DNA from: Globisporangium splendens
Lineage: Eukaryota > Oomycota > Peronosporomycetes > Pythiales > Pythiaceae
DNA length: 64,000 nucleotides
Reading direction: 5' to 3'
NCBI GenBank assembly: GCA_006386115.1
Contig: VFIW01000002.1
Coordinates: forward strand, 124,001-188,000
Shown here: positions 1-12,004 of the stretch, one piece after another
Layout of the letters: each line of letters opens with the position of its first letter
Numbering within the stretch: position 1 is the stretch's first letter
Notes under the pieces: generated by a model
Databases searched by the model: none
Told to the model about the DNA's origin: nothing
What the model saw: the letters and a program-made list of their open reading frames with translations, nothing else
Position numbers and translations under genes: made by a program

Positions 1-1
1 C

Positions 2-100
2 GGCTACGGCGTCGGCCCTGTGCTCTTGGGCTTCTTCGTGTTCGTGCTCGTGGGCTCTTCGGTGATTCAGATCTTGCGAACGGCTCAAATGGGATTGTAA
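2..100 (+). CDS. SERP1: RAMP4/SERP1-like ER translocon-associated protein, C-terminal fragment
   Basis: This is the 3' end of a gene that begins before the window. The open frame gives 32 residues and a TAA stop. The fragment is a single hydrophobic helix starting GYGVGPVLLGFFVFVLVG and ending RTAQMGL. RAMP4/SERP1 proteins are about 65-75 residues: a basic N-terminus followed by one tail-anchored helix with a V/P-G-P start and an R-x-G-M-like end. That layout matches here. The family sits in the ER membrane beside the Sec61 translocon and stabilises newly made membrane proteins under stress. Only the membrane anchor can be seen, so the assignment rests on this helix alone. Confidence 0.75.
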   Translation, partial: GYGVGPVLLGFFVFVLVGSSVIQILRTAQMGL

Positions 101-709
101 TTTACGCATTCCATTTAAACTTCTCGCAAGAACGAGATGAAGAGCGCAGACTGAAAGGACAAGGATCAAGTGACTTGCCGTTCTGGAAGCTCCCACGAAG
201 CCGAGCGCTGAAGGTGTCGTGTTCCGTGGCGGGACGAGTCTCGTCCCTACCTCATGAACAACGGCACTCATCGCGCTCGCTTGTGCGCTCGTACTGCGTT
301 GCTCAGTTGCTCGCGAAATAGTGTAGTTGATATTGAAAACACATCCTCCCCTGAGAAGGAATATATATATATATATATGTTTTTTGTTGTCGCAAAGATC
401 AAAGCTTCCACGCATTCTGTAGTGCAAGTTGATCATCATGCTCTTAGGGCTAGAGGGGTTAAAGCCACAGCATCTCGGCGTTGGCACTGCTTGCGATCGA
501 GCACATGGAGCCCGACAAAACGATTTAGCCCTATGCTGACTGCATGTTAAAGATTCGCTTGAGCGAAGCTGCGCATAATGCAGTTGAATTGCGACAAATT
601 TCTTTCTTTTTGTCTATTGGAACGGCATGCGAAGCAGTTGCTGTGAATGCCTTCCTACATGCACATTCTGATTCAGTCATCTCTTTTTCCAATACGGTAC
701 ATACTCCGT
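101..709. other. intergenic, no gene seen
   Basis: No supported gene lies between the SERP1 end and the MANF stop codon (convergent ends). The only notable element is a short AT dinucleotide repeat at 361-379. Open frames here are short, start late and show no domain or splice logic. Confidence 0.6.
361..379. repeat. (AT)n microsatellite
   Basis: About nine tandem AT units in the 3' intergenic space between two convergent genes. Confidence 0.8.
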
Positions 710-1481
710 CTACAATTCGGTGTGCTGGGACTCAGTCTCCTTGATCTTCTTGATGAAATCGGCCTTCTCCACGCACCCGACGCACTCGACGTTGCGCTCG
801 CTGAGGATCTTCTTCAGCTGCTTCACGCGCATCTTGGTGTAGTCTGTGTTTACGTCCGTCTTGGTGGCTGGGTGGATACAAAAGGCAACGATAAGTCCAT
901 CAATTTTCCATCTACGCAGCATTCGACAAAACAATGCGCGACGTACGGTAGCGCATGGAGCAGAAGTCCGGGTTCTTCTTCTCAAGCGACTTGCAGATCT
1001 TGAACGAGTCCTTGCCGTACGTGATCTGGCGTGCGACATCCTTCTTCAATGGCTCAAGGAAGTAGCACTATATAAATACATATATCAAAATCATTTTAGC
1101 CCACCATGATCGGCAATATGCCTTGCATTCCTTGTCTGCACGTACCAACTTGTTGTCCTTGGTGCTCAGCTTCTTGCCGCAGTACTTGCCCAACGCGGTT
1201 TCCGCGATCTCCAGCTTCTTGCCACCCTTCTTCTCCTCCAAAAGCGTCGTGTACACGCCCTTCACGTCATCCACCACCTTCACGCACACTGCGGCAAAAT
1301 AGACAACACCAAGAGAAGAACCAATCAGTCTCCATTCGCGCACCAAACCTCGCAACGCAACAAGATCGCGCATTATGCACGCACCTTCGCAGTCCTTCTC
1401 GTCCGCCGCAGAGGCGCCTGGGACGGCACTCAGCACCAACGCCACCAGAGCGAGCAACACGACGCGCTTGCAGCCCAGCAT
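710..1481 (-). CDS. MANF: MANF/CDNF (ARMET)-like secreted ER-stress protein
   Basis: Four exons (1481-1385, 1288-1146, 1067-947, 867-710) join in phase to 172 residues, the usual size for the family. An N-terminal signal peptide (MLGCKRVVLLALVALVLSAV) is followed by a saposin-like domain whose CEVC motif is rebuilt exactly across intron 1. Next come the KYCGKK and DNKLCYF segments, then a C-terminal SAP-like domain with RVKQLKKIL and the CVGC (CxxC) motif. The protein ends in HTEL, a KDEL-type ER-retrieval tail, as MANF ends in RTDL. Family members are ER-luminal proteins that bind BiP and are induced by unfolded-protein stress. Donors are GTGCGT, GTACGT and GTACGT. The frame is intact. Confidence 0.9.
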
Positions 1482-2161
1482 TATTCCTCTTCGTTGTCTG
1501 TGATCTGTGCTTTAAAAAGTATCCGACACGACGACACCACGTTTTTCCAGAACGCAACAGCTCTTTTCTAAAGACACCAAATCACCGATTTCAAGCGCGC
1601 TTAAGCGGAGAACAATAGCGAATCTATAGAGTTTCGAGCTTGCCATTTAAGCGCGGGCTGAAGATGGGCTCACGATTGGAATGAATCGTGTTTAGAAGGA
1701 CATTTATCTATGAAGGTATGCATGCAGGCAATTGGTGTTTTGACAATCTTGTTTCGAAGGGGTATTTATTTTAGAAGGTTTGAATGGTGCTGCGATCAGT
1801 CTGTAAAACGACACACATCAAAGGTTGCCACGTGGATGGATACTGGCGGTTACATAGATACCATGGGCTCTCAAAATTAATGATGCAAATGTGGATCTCG
1901 TGACTTTTTGCAACGAGCTCTTCTTCGCGTTTTCATTTCCAAGTGATGCCATATATATATGATCGTTTGATTTATATATATATATGGAATCTGCGTGCGT
2001 GCGTACAAGCGATGCTTACTAAGGGCGACAACCCTTGCTGCTCACGAGTAGCGCGTTTGCAAGTCGGAGAAGAACCCGCTCGTTATGTTTTTCAGCTGAA
2101 AAACACACAAAAAAAAACGTACATAAAGAGTGAGCAGCCATACCACCCTACTCTCCACACT
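1482..2161. other. intergenic, MANF promoter side
   Basis: This is the 5' flank of MANF and the 3' flank of the ArfGAP gene. It is AT-rich around 1958-1985 with a broken AT repeat. No convincing coding frame is present. Confidence 0.6.
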
Positions 2162-3763
2162 CTACCCAGAAGCAGCATATTCACAGACCTTGTTGGCTTT
2201 CTCGGACATGGACGCCTTCAACTGCTGCATCTGGTAGGCTGCTTCATCCCCCATCACTACAATAGGAAGCACACAATATGTGACTCAGAACCCACTCATC
2301 AAATTAAACAAAGCAAAGAAGAGTCGTACACTCAGCTGATGGCGCTCGCTGGCGGCCATTTCCGTAAAACGCATCACTCGAGATCGACCGCGAGCCCTGG
2401 AACTTGGACAAGTGGCTTGGGTCCACCTGCGTCGCTTCACTGCCGAAGAAGTTGGCGGACGAGATGGACTTGGAGTTCTTGTACTTGTCCAACGTCTCCG
2501 ATGGCACCGACGATGCCTGGTACGACGCTGGCTTTGCTGGAGGCGAGAACTGGTTCGCGACTGGCTTTGCAGCACGATCGCTGTGATACGTAGTAGGTGC
2601 CCAGACCATTTCAATTAGCTCATTCAAGTTCCATCAGACACATCATGCGAGACTTAAGAACGTACTTTTCTGCTTCTTGTAACGCACGCGCAAGTGCCTC
2701 GTCGTCCTCAATCTGCTTCGTCTCGGATACATTTACGGCTGGAGCAGGGGGGTTCTATCGCCTCGCAGCCAACAATGAAAAAGCGTCAGCACAAATCCAT
2801 ACAACGACTCCAAATCGATACAACGAAAAATGACGCAACACCTCAAATGGAATGTCGTCAAAGTCAAAGTCTGCGCCTCCACCCGTCGACAGCTTTGTTG
2901 CACCAAGCCGAGTCGACTTCTTCGCGGTACTCGTTTTCTGTGCATGGGTTGACAACACAGTTTTGAGGCATTAACTATCTTCACTTTCTCTCAATAAGAC
3001 ACAGAGCAATTGATTACCTTGACTCGCGACTGCAAGCCCATCGAAGTCGACGCGGCGGCATCTTGGCCGAGCAACACCACTGGGCGGTTCACTGCAAGCA
3101 GTCCCTCCGCAGGTGTTGCTGCTGGCGTAGCAGCTGCGGCGGCAACAGACGGTGCAGGAGAAGCAGTCCGCTGGAAATGGCCAGAGCCCGTGTTGTCATC
3201 AAGCGACGCAAGCTTCACGAGCTCGTCCAATCCATCGGCATCTTCTTGACTTTCACTTGAGCTCTCCGCTGCAGCTTCAGGAGCAAAAATCTGCACCACC
3301 GCCGTCTTCACCTTCTTGGCCAGCGCTGCTTTGTACAGCTGCGCACCCTTGGAGTTGTACTTTTGTTCAATCTGCACGTATACACTCATGTTAGCATCTC
3401 TGCTATGAAGCATACCAGACAAAAGGATATGAACGGGCAACTTACGCTGGTCATTTCGGAGACACCGTACTGCTTGAAGAACTTGCGCGCCTCGTTGTTG
3501 CCGCCGACGTACATGAGCTTGAGCTGCTCCTCGGTCCACTCGTCCATGTCGATCGAGCGCACGAACGAGAGATGCACGCCGAGACGGCGATGGTACCCAG
3601 AGCAGTCGAGGCAGATGAACACGCCGTACGTGACTGTGGCCCACGTCGGGTTGCGCTTGTTACAGTCGAAGCAGCCTTTGTTGGCCGCACTCGAGCGCAG
3701 CTTGTGGAACCACGCGTCGCGCACCTCCGTCGGCACATACATAGGTTTGGTGCTCAGACTCAT
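2162..3763 (-). CDS. ARF GTPase-activating protein (ArfGAP2/3, Glo3 type)
   Basis: Six exons (3763-3446, 3371-3018, 2937-2842, 2754-2666, 2580-2330, 2256-2162) join in phase to 400 residues. The N-terminal ArfGAP domain has the zinc finger [20 protein letters not shown] with the second CLDC pair, the catalytic arginine in [13 protein letters not shown] and the downstream FFKQYG. The C-terminal half is Ser/Ala-rich with repeated [10 protein letters not shown] and [10 protein letters not shown] blocks. These resemble the regulatory ISSxxxFG repeats of ArfGAP2/3 and Glo3. Such proteins stimulate GTP hydrolysis on Arf1 at Golgi COPI vesicles. The start is the first ATG before the GAP domain. No lesion seen. 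Confidence 0.93.
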
Positions 3764-4066
3764 GGCTCAACTTGCTTCTGTCGATGTGCTTCGCGCTTGG
3801 ATCGCTCTTTTGCGAAATAAACAGCGAAGGAGCCATACTGACTAACTGACCTGCAAAAAACGTAACCGCAGAGGATGGCAGGGGGAGGTTACGTCAAGAA
3901 TTAAAGTGAAAGCATTCTTGACATTTTCGACATGTTCTTGAAGTTGCTGCATTTTTGCGGAGGGAGGGTGTTGAACATGGAAACGCCAATGAAACAGGCA
4001 GAAAGGTGTCGTACATGAGAGAGTATGGCGGTTATCTTCAGATGACCGCTCTAGCAATCTGCACAG
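3764..4066. other. intergenic between ArfGAP and broken gene
   Basis: Divergent 5' flanks. It may hide an upstream exon of the broken gene that follows, because the frame starting near 4067 opens just after an AG and has no clear start codon. I could not phase such an exon. Confidence 0.4.
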
Positions 4067-6824
4067 TTGAGCGCGGCTTTCATGCGTGTATCGCCATTGG
4101 CAGACGCATTCGCTGACTCTGCTGACTGCCTGAGTGCGGAGGTTGGTTCTGTGGGTGGTGCATTTAGCGAAGTTCGCCACGAAGAGGCACGCTCTCGAGA
4201 ACAACTTGATGCAGGATTTGTGGACACCCAGTTGCGCTTAGAGGGGGATTGCACGCAGCAGCGCAAGTCCCATGCACTCGCAGCAGCAGCCGACTCATCG
4301 GACGCTCGTGACGCCGAAGAAGAAGGCAGGAGGAGGGTGCCATGCCATCACGCGCCAGATCTTCGCGCTCCCCGCACTGCAGCAATTTGAGCCGGTGCTC
4401 GCGTCCTCACCGAGATCGTATGTGGTGCTGGCGAGCAGCATCCCCAAGATTGAAACCGCGCAGAATAAGAGCAGTCGCCCAAACAGCAGTCACAATGATG
4501 CAGATCGTCTACGTGCGCCACCATTTGCGCGCCAAGGCAGTCCAGGCGTGGCGGCCGTGTCGTCCTCACCGCTGTTGTCTCCACCTGTCGCCCCTCGTCG
4601 CCCGAAAGACAGAGAAAATGCGCAGAACTCGCCGAGGACGATACGTCCGCAGCCTCCACTCGGGATTTCCGTGCGAACTGACGCCAATATCTACCGGTAC
4701 AACCAAGGAACGACGCAGCGCATGGCGATTCGACCGATCTTTGAGCAGCGCAAGAAGAAGCTCAGATTGCTCGCAATATATTAGCAGCGAGAGAGGACGA
4801 AGAAATACGAAAGCCAGCATCGTCAATACCGACTGCGCTTGATGATGATCAAGGACGAGACGAGGCAGAGCAGTTTGTTGATCGTGCTACAAACGATCTC
4901 GACGACGACGAAGAGCAAACTAGTGAGGATGAAGAGAGGGAAGAATTCACGACGATCAGGTTCGTGTCTCCTCGCTCTGCTGATGCCAATCGTATCAGAA
5001 CAGCACCTGGCGAAACCCGTGAGAATCACATCCGAGACGAGAGGTCAGCGGGATGCCAAGATGTTATTTTGGCCCGCGAAGAAGGCAATGAAGTCATTGA
5101 ATTGGTTTCTGCTAAAGATGAAGTGGCAGAAAGTGAGCCCCAAAGTGGAGAAGCAGATGTAAAAGACGAAGGAGAGGATGGCACCTTGAGTGAAAACCGT
5201 CTGCTGCGACCACTGCTTCCTGGGCACTACCATGAACCATTCCTTACACACGAAAGTGACAAATCGATGTGGTTGAGAAACGCGCCGCAGAAAATGCCAG
5301 CCAAGTCGCTTGTTGCAACAAAACGACCACCAAGCGCAAGCAAGCAGCATGGACAGACCGGAAGCGTGCTATACAAGCTGCTGTGGAAGGATTTACGATC
5401 ACTCGGGACGCAAGATGTGATGGTCTCCGTTTTTCTGAGTTCCGAGGAGCACCTCATATAGAAATGTCGTATCGGTCGCACCCAACAGCTGCAGAAGGAG
5501 ACTCACCATGTGAAGAAGCACTCCCTGTGATTAACATTCGTGAGTCGCACCTCACTGTGTCCAAGAAGGCTCGAAGTGATTTACGCATACTGACTCCTTT
5601 TCCACGTTTGAGAGCTGTCGAGCGACTTGGGAGTCCCATGTAAGAACCAGAAAGGAAGAAAGGCAAATATTAGCCTCCTGCAGCAAAGATGAGATGGTTC
5701 AACGCGTCCTGGACCAACTGATCGCGAGTATCAAAGGTTGGGTTGATCAGTTCTATCACAAGGTGGGAAATTGTAGCTAACTAGCATTTCTTTCTCTTGA
5801 CTTGTAGACTGGGGAGTCGATCCAGAACCCTTGTTTCATGGGCTCAATATGTGCATTCAACACCGTCAAGGAAAGGAACTTGTTGAGACTGTCGAGGAGA
5901 AATTCAACGCGTTTGCTGAAGGTACCTGGAAGTTGTTTTGGTGGACTTTTGCCTTCGTCTTGATCATCTGCTAACCTTGAATGCTGTCTGGTGGACAATT
6001 AACAAGGTGTCAATCGGCTGCACGGCAAGCGGAATATTTGAAGTCTGCGCGACGAGATCGAGCAAGAACTGGAAGACTTTGAGAAGTTACTCGCGCTTCG
6101 CTGCCTCAACATTGGGCAGGATCACATCGTGACGATACCACCAAGCGAGATTCTTCACATCATCTTGAAAGGAAAAGTGGATGACGAATATGTTCGGCAC
6201 GCACTCCCGACAGTGCTCCCCATCGCCAGCATTGCCGACAAACGTGAGCTAGCTCGCAAAATGGTGCTAGCTTATGCGAATGCGTCGTATGGCGATGCGT
6301 TCAATTTGATTTGCTGGAGCTGCTTGGATGTGTCTGAGAACGTGACGGTTGAAGCAGCAGAGCTTCTTGACCGGATCACAAGAAACGACGATGAAATGGA
6401 GCCTCCTCAGTCCGAAATCGACAACGAGAAAGGCACGAAGCGAGTGAAAACAGCGTCGTCCGTGGCAAGTCGAGCTCTGTACCTGTTCACCGGACTCCAG
6501 GCAATCCAGTTTCTCCAGTTTATCGCGAAAGCGGCGCATTTCAACAAAGCAATCCAGCATCGTGTGCAGGTCCAGTTGAAGCCCTATGCAGCATCGTTTG
6601 AAATGTTCCGTTTGGCGAGTGCAGTTTCTGGACTGGACAATTTTGAGATCACGGCAAGGCTCTTTGACGCCTGCTTCACGGCGACAGCGATCTATCCATG
6701 TACTCGTTTCTGGGTCCAATACGAAGAGCTCTTTGAACTAGATCTGGCAGAAAAGGCGCAATCTTGCAACCCCAAGCTAGAAGCAGCGGATAACAGCGAA
6801 GGTAAGGAGGCTGAACTGCAGTGA
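4067..6824 (+). pseudogene. unrecognised gene with several frame changes (likely pseudogene)
   Basis: Coding-like sequence runs through the stretch but switches frame repeatedly. It is frame 2 at about 4067-4270, frame 0 at 4272-4740, frame 2 at 4745-5260, frame 1 at 5269-5560, and frame 0 again from about 5580. The last three changes each equal a 1-nt loss, with open overlap on both sides and no room for an intron. Two later changes look like true introns: about 5737-5806 (GTTGGG donor, CTAAC branch site, TTGTAG end) and about 5932-6042. The 3' part (6129-6824, ending GKEAELQ) is a clean alpha-helical stretch. The middle is acidic (EEQTSEDEEREEF). No domain is recognised. Length would be about 850 residues if intact. 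Confidence 0.6.
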
Positions 6825-7291
6825 ATCTGCCTTCCACGTTTCCCAGATCAATCAATGTGAAAGAACAAACAGCTGCGCGATGAGAGTAGAAGAAACAATT
6901 GCATATTTGTTGTGACCGTCACATCTTCGTTTTCTTTTTCAAACTCAAATGCTGTCCCTGCATCAGCTATACATGCTGGACCTCCGCTACAACAAACAAG
7001 CGAGAACGCACAGACTGTCAGCATCGACACACGTTTCACAACGCTCAACAGTATCAAGACGCTGTCCACATCGTCTATTTTGACGCACCTGCTCCAACGC
7101 CATCGCAACTCCTGTCCATTTTCCGTTCCGTCTACTCGCTTCATTCTCTCTTTACTTGATTCTTTTTTCTTCTCGTTGCAGTCGCTCTTGCTTCATACGC
7201 CACCAAAAAAGGCTCAAAACCCCGATGTCGAATGGAATAATACGCTATCGCGACTGCATCTTGTTCCATTTCTGTCGTATAGCTGTTGCAT
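6825..7291. other. intergenic, convergent 3' flanks
   Basis: An open stretch on the + strand near 6912-7150 (Ser/Thr-rich) could be a further 3' exon of the broken gene, because a GTAAGG donor-like site lies at about 6802. I could not find an in-phase acceptor. Nothing else is supported. Confidence 0.35.
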
Positions 7292-7507
7292 TTATTCGTC
7301 CGAAGGCTTGGCTAAGTGGCCGCGCGATTTCTGGATGTACGCGGGGATCTTTGGGCCGTCATACTGATCGGTTGGCAGACCGAGCGAACGGCGGATCGGC
7401 ACGACGACCAGTGGCAGCGCAACGGCGACGGCGCCGATGGCGCAGGACGCGACGACCACGGGCTCACGGTCCACGTAGTAGCGGACGAACTTGGCGAAGC
7501 CACTCAT
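7292..7507 (-). CDS. small mitochondrial membrane protein, complex I NDUFA3 (B9)-like
   Basis: This is a single exon of 71 residues beginning MSGFAKFVRYYVDREPVVV. After a short charged N-terminus comes one membrane helix (ASCAIGAVAVALPLVVVPI) and a polar tail. The order 'DREPVVV-S-x-IG-x-AV-LP' matches the accessory complex I subunit NDUFA3/B9, a small single-pass inner-membrane protein of similar size. I chose the ATG at 7507 because upstream in-frame codons add an unlikely Cys/His-rich leader. Identification is by short motif only. Another small mitochondrial membrane protein remains possible. Confidence 0.55.
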   Translation of the reverse strand: MSGFAKFVRYYVDREPVVVASCAIGAVAVALPLVVVPIRRSLGLPTDQYDGPKIPAYIQKSRGHLAKPSDE

Positions 7508-7887
7508 GCTGCTGCTCTCTTCTTCGCTTCTGGTGGTGGCGATGTGCACGCAATATTCGCAGCTCTCTCTTTTCAGGGCGAGGTGAGACCGCAGGAATGA
7601 CATTTGACCTCAAAGAGCAGGTGAACCGGTTCAGCAGAAAAAAGTGAACCGGTCCAATGCAATTCGACAATATGCTTCTAGATAGGCACAATATGCATTT
7701 ACATAGGCTTATGTGGAAATGCTGTTGGAGAGGTTTACAGATTCGCACACGAAACGACGCGACTGCTCCAATGGAACGGACATGAGGGGCTCCGCAATGG
7801 CGAACGCTCCGCTTTGGCAGCACGCTACCATTTGACTTAAAAAAAAAGAGAGACGCAGTAGAAGACGAGAGCTTAGTGACCTCAAAG
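7508..7887. promoter_or_regulatory. divergent promoter region (NDUFA3-like / PIH1 gene)
   Basis: A 380-bp head-to-head spacer. It contains an A-run just upstream of the PIH1 start region (about 7840) but no motif I can name. Confidence 0.4.
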
Positions 7888-9506
7888 ATGAACTACGGCA
7901 TCATCCAGAACCGGCGCCACGACAAGCAGAAAGGCGGTGGCGCAGGAGGTGCCAAGGAGCTTCTACAAGATGCACGCCTGCGCGAGATCGCCAAGCAAAT
8001 GGGACTCGATGCAAAGGACTTTGGCGAAGAAGCGCAAAGTCTGTGGCAGTTGCTGGACGACGTGGCGGTGAACGACCCAAAGGCGTACCAGAATTTCATC
8101 CATGAGCAGCTGAAAGACGAGCCACCGGTTGCACCGCCGACGTCGGCATCGCATGACCAATCCACTGGACAGAGCAATCAGGACGCGCATAAGACCAAGG
8201 AGACAAACAAGAAGGACAGTCCAAGCATCGCGCTGCCGCGGTATTTTACGCCGACCCCGGGCTTTGTGGCGAAATGCGCCATGTACCATACGATCAAGTG
8301 TTAGCAGCAGGAGACCAAACTATTCTTGAACTGCTGTGTACACAAGATGATCGGCATGCCGAAAAACCCAAACAATAGGAGCGAAGTCCCGAGTGATACG
8401 CGGGCAGTACCTAGCGCGAGCAACCTAGCGATCCCATTGGTGGTTGACAAGCTCCGCGAGATCCAGGATTTCGCTGGCGGGCTCTGTGTCGCCATCGACG
8501 TGGTGTTCCACCCGTGGGTCATGCAACGATGTGAATGGGACGGCAACTTCAAGCGCGAGGTCACGAAGTTAGCGGTCGAGTGGGTGCAACACGATGCGAA
8601 GGTGCGGCTCGTGGCATCAGCGGGTAAATTCATCAAGAGCCGGTACAAAGGTGGCGTCGCGGTCGGGAATGAGATTATCACCGCGAAATTCCTCGTCGAT
8701 CCGTCCAGCAAGGAGAGGATGGTAATCAAAAGAGCGCAGAAGCCGAAGACAAAGAACTCACATCGCACACAATGGATACACCATCCACGCTGCTCAAGCA
8801 GATCAACTTGACACGAAAGGAAGAAGACCAAGGTGACTTTTTGATCGCACCCACATCTGAGAAGCGTGCTTTGTCCTCTGCGCCTCAACCCGTGACACTC
8901 GCTATGCCGAATCCAAAACCGCACATTCTCAAAGATCAAGTGACTGCTTCTGATCATCCCAATCAGCCACGAGAATTTCAAACTAAAGAGACAAAGAAGC
9001 CACTGATCCGGGTTCTAGAGCCTCCCTCATCTGTAGCTTCGGCGCCAAACACGCCCGCCACACGAACAACAGTTCCAAAGAAGAAGCCAACGGCCGCGAA
9101 ACCCAAGAGCTGCGCGATCAAGAAAGGATTCCTGAATTCCGTGAAAACACAGTTGTATCCGACCGGATCGAACGAAGGTAAAGCGTCGTCACCGTACGTC
9201 AACCTGCCCTCTCGGAGCAAAGTCGTGGATCTTGGCGAGATCGAGCGCCAAAAGAAACAGCAGGAGCAACAGCAGCGCGAGGCGCAGAACGAAGTGCTGT
9301 CGTTTCTTAACCCCAGTGAGCAAAAGAGGAGCGCACCCTCATCTGCTGAAGTGGATTGTGGGGACTTGGAGTTTGAACAGCTTTGCATGGAAGCGGACCC
9401 GGATCTCAAACCGCAGCGAGAAAAGCAGCAAGGGGATATGGATGATACTGCACGCCAACTTTTCGGGAATGGTCTGGACGAAATCTCCAAGTTCCTCACA
9501 CTGTAA
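7888..9506 (+). pseudogene. PIH1-domain protein (dynein/R2TP assembly type) with a stop and a frameshift
   Basis: One long exon reads from MNYGIIQNRRHDKQ to the stop after DEISKFLTL. The central part matches a PIH1 domain: TPGFVAKC, then KLFLNCCVHKMIGMP, then IPLVVDKLREIQDFAGG and CVAIDVVFHPWV. Such proteins (PIH1D1, PIH1D2, Kintoun) link clients to HSP90/R2TP, and several act in cytoplasmic preassembly of axonemal dyneins. Two lesions are present. TAG at 8302-8304 falls inside the PIH1 domain, in frame. Near 8715 the frame moves by one base (frame 1 to frame 0). The total length, 1619 nt, is one short of a multiple of three, as expected for a 1-nt deletion. The C-terminal third is basic and Gln-rich. 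Confidence 0.75.
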
Positions 9507-9811
9507 CCGAGTCTTGGTGCCGATTTTACTCAATATTGTCCATATGCTGTGCGGTGAGATGCAAATCATTACGAAGCAATTCCTTCATTTACCTTGGGTT
9601 TGTCTTCCCTATCTTACGAAAGAATGCAGACTGATGATTGCAGTAAATCGATGGAGTGGCGCCTGTGGTTAACTCATCATGCTCAGTGTTTCAAGAAGAA
9701 AAATGCGACCAAGCAATTGACGAACTGAGTCCTTCATTTGTTTTTCACTTTACCGCAGTAAACCAGCTGTCACCACACAGCGCAACCGTCGCCACACGAC
9801 GGGTTTATCTT
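9507..9811. other. intergenic, convergent 3' flanks
   Basis: No gene seen between the PIH1-type gene and the Afi1-type gene. Confidence 0.6.
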
Positions 9812-12004
9812 CTATCCTCTCACTTCCGGCTGCACGATGTTGTGAATTCGCTGGTAGCTCATCAGTAGAAACGCGTTCAGCAGCTGCAGGCTCGCCGCCG
9901 TCGATGGGAAGCTCTCGAGCCGCTTGAGCAAGATCACCGTGTTGTACTTCACGCTGATCGACGGGTGGAAAATCCCTTGCGCGATCGTGTGCAGACCGCC
10001 ACGAAGCAGCGGCAAAAAGCTCAAGAACTCCTGCAATTCTTCTTCAGTGTGCAGCAGTGACACGAAATCGTGGTACACTTTCTCCACTTGACCCTCGTCC
10101 AGCACGACTATGTCGCCTTGTAAGCTTCGAATGTGCTTCTTGATATCAATCCCGGTTTTATCTACGTAAACAACACGAAAAACAATGAAAACCATCTGTC
10201 GTAGTAGTCAAGGAGTATCACCAGCATTCGTCAAATGCACCAGCATGCACACATAATGGGTTGGGTGGATATATTAAACGCGGGCGTGGAGAACTTGCGA
10301 TGCTTGCGCGAGTCCGTGAGCAGCTTGTAATTGTCCGTTCGTGCCCATCTCGTGATGCGTTTGTTGTTCATCGCGATTCGCTTCACCTGCGTGTCGACGT
10401 CGATGTAGTTGGCTTCCCCAAGAGCAATGTCGACGACATTCTGAGCGTCAAAGAAGAACAGCAAGCAGCCCAGAGTTACTGCTTAATTGATGTGTGTCCC
10501 CTCTCTTCTAGAGACTCCCATACCTTGCGCGTATACTCTTCAAACATGCAGCGGATCCACTCTTCGTCGTATCCTGCGTTCAAGCCGTCGAGCACTTCGA
10601 GCACAAACATGCGGTCCGTTCCTTCGTACTCATCTCGCTCTGCTGGTGCCGACAGAATCACCTCCCCCGTCGAGATGTCACAAAGCACATCCCACCACTC
10701 GCGCTTGCTCTTAAACATCGGATTCGTGACCCCCGCGATGAAGCCTGGCGTCGACAGGAAGCCCAAGTCCGTCAGGTTAGCGTATCTAAAAAGCATTGTG
10801 GACATCGCAAAGCGATGAGATGTTACAGCAACATTTGCGGAAAGGCATGAGATGCTCCCAACAAAATAGGTATCCAACGTACGGGAATTGTCGCTGAATG
10901 AGTCCAAAAAGGGGAGGACACACGAGCGAACTCATCGACAGCACGTAGTTGCACACCTCGCCTACCAATACCAACAAAGTCAAGCAAATCAGCCAGATCC
11001 ACGTATAGACGCTCATCAGAAGTAGACCATACCAGCTGGCTGGTTGTACCCCAGTACGATCACGCGGGCTCCCGTGAGCACTGCGTTGTACAAGATCATG
11101 GTCTGCTCGCCGAACCTCAGCAGCAGCTTCCGCAAGAGTCCATCGTCGTACTGGTCATCCGTGCTGCACAACTTAAACTGCAGTGGGATGTGCTGCTCGT
11201 GCCATTGCGCGTGCGTGCGATAGAACAGCGACTCCTCCATCTCTTTCTTCGCGTTCGCGCCATGCGCAACGCTGCGACCGTTACTGCTGACCGTGCGCTT
11301 GAGAAGACGCCGTTCCATGTCGGAGAGATTGCGCACGCCACTCGTATCGACCGCATTCACCACGTCGAACAGCTCCTGCAGGATCATCTCCGCCTCTGCG
11401 TCTTCCTTCACCACCGACAGCTTCCCAGCAGCGACGCTCAGAACGTCCTTGAACGCAAAGCAAAACTAGTAGAGCAAAGAGATAACAAACCACACATGTA
11501 GGCTTAATAAACCATTCCCGTCTAACACACAAAGAAGCAATGCCTTATACTACGTACCTTATGGGGCGAACAAATCGCAACGGCTTTGACTTTGGCGCCT
11601 CGCCGCGCAGACGTATCGTACGTGGTGTGCACGATGCTCAGGCAGTACATGAACTCCTTCAACGGGTCCTTCACGGCATCCTTCTCTTCGTCTTCTCCTT
11701 CAGCGAGTGCCGAATCAGCGCTTTCCGATGCCTCATTGCCGTCGTCCTGTGTGGCATCAGCAGCGTTATTCGAGCCGTGCGCGACCTCGTACTTGCGGGT
11801 CGCCGCCTTGCGGTTGAGGAAAAAGATCGTAAAGTCCTCCTGGCGGTTGTGGACGCCCTCGGGTAGCATCACGTCCGCGAAAAACTCGGGCGAGTAGTGC
11901 GGGATCTCGCGCGGGAAGCTCGCGCGCAGTGTGCTGCCCTTGTCGATGTCGAACTCCGCGAAGAGCACGACTTCCGCCATGCGTCCGCCTCCGACCGCAT
12001 CCAT
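9812..12004 (-). CDS. Afi1/SPA1 (DENN-like) trafficking protein
   Basis: Six exons (12004-11558, 11465-11033, 10961-10883, 10785-10524, 10440-10251, 10161-9812) join in phase to 586 residues. The N-terminus reads VVLFAEFDIDKGSTLRASFP and then FFADVMLPEGVHNRQEDFT, which is the start of the Afi1 (Arf3-interacting) and stabilisation-of-polarity-axis domain. An acidic insert (about residues 75-100) follows. Later segments include LPLQFKL-type helices, TGARVIVLGYNQPAG, LCPPLFGLIQRQFP-like sequence and FIAGVTNPMFKSKREWWDVL, typical of the DENN/SPA fold. Relatives work with small GTPases at membranes. The last donor (GTGCATG) is unusual but phases correctly. The gene is head-to-head with trpE. Confidence 0.77.
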
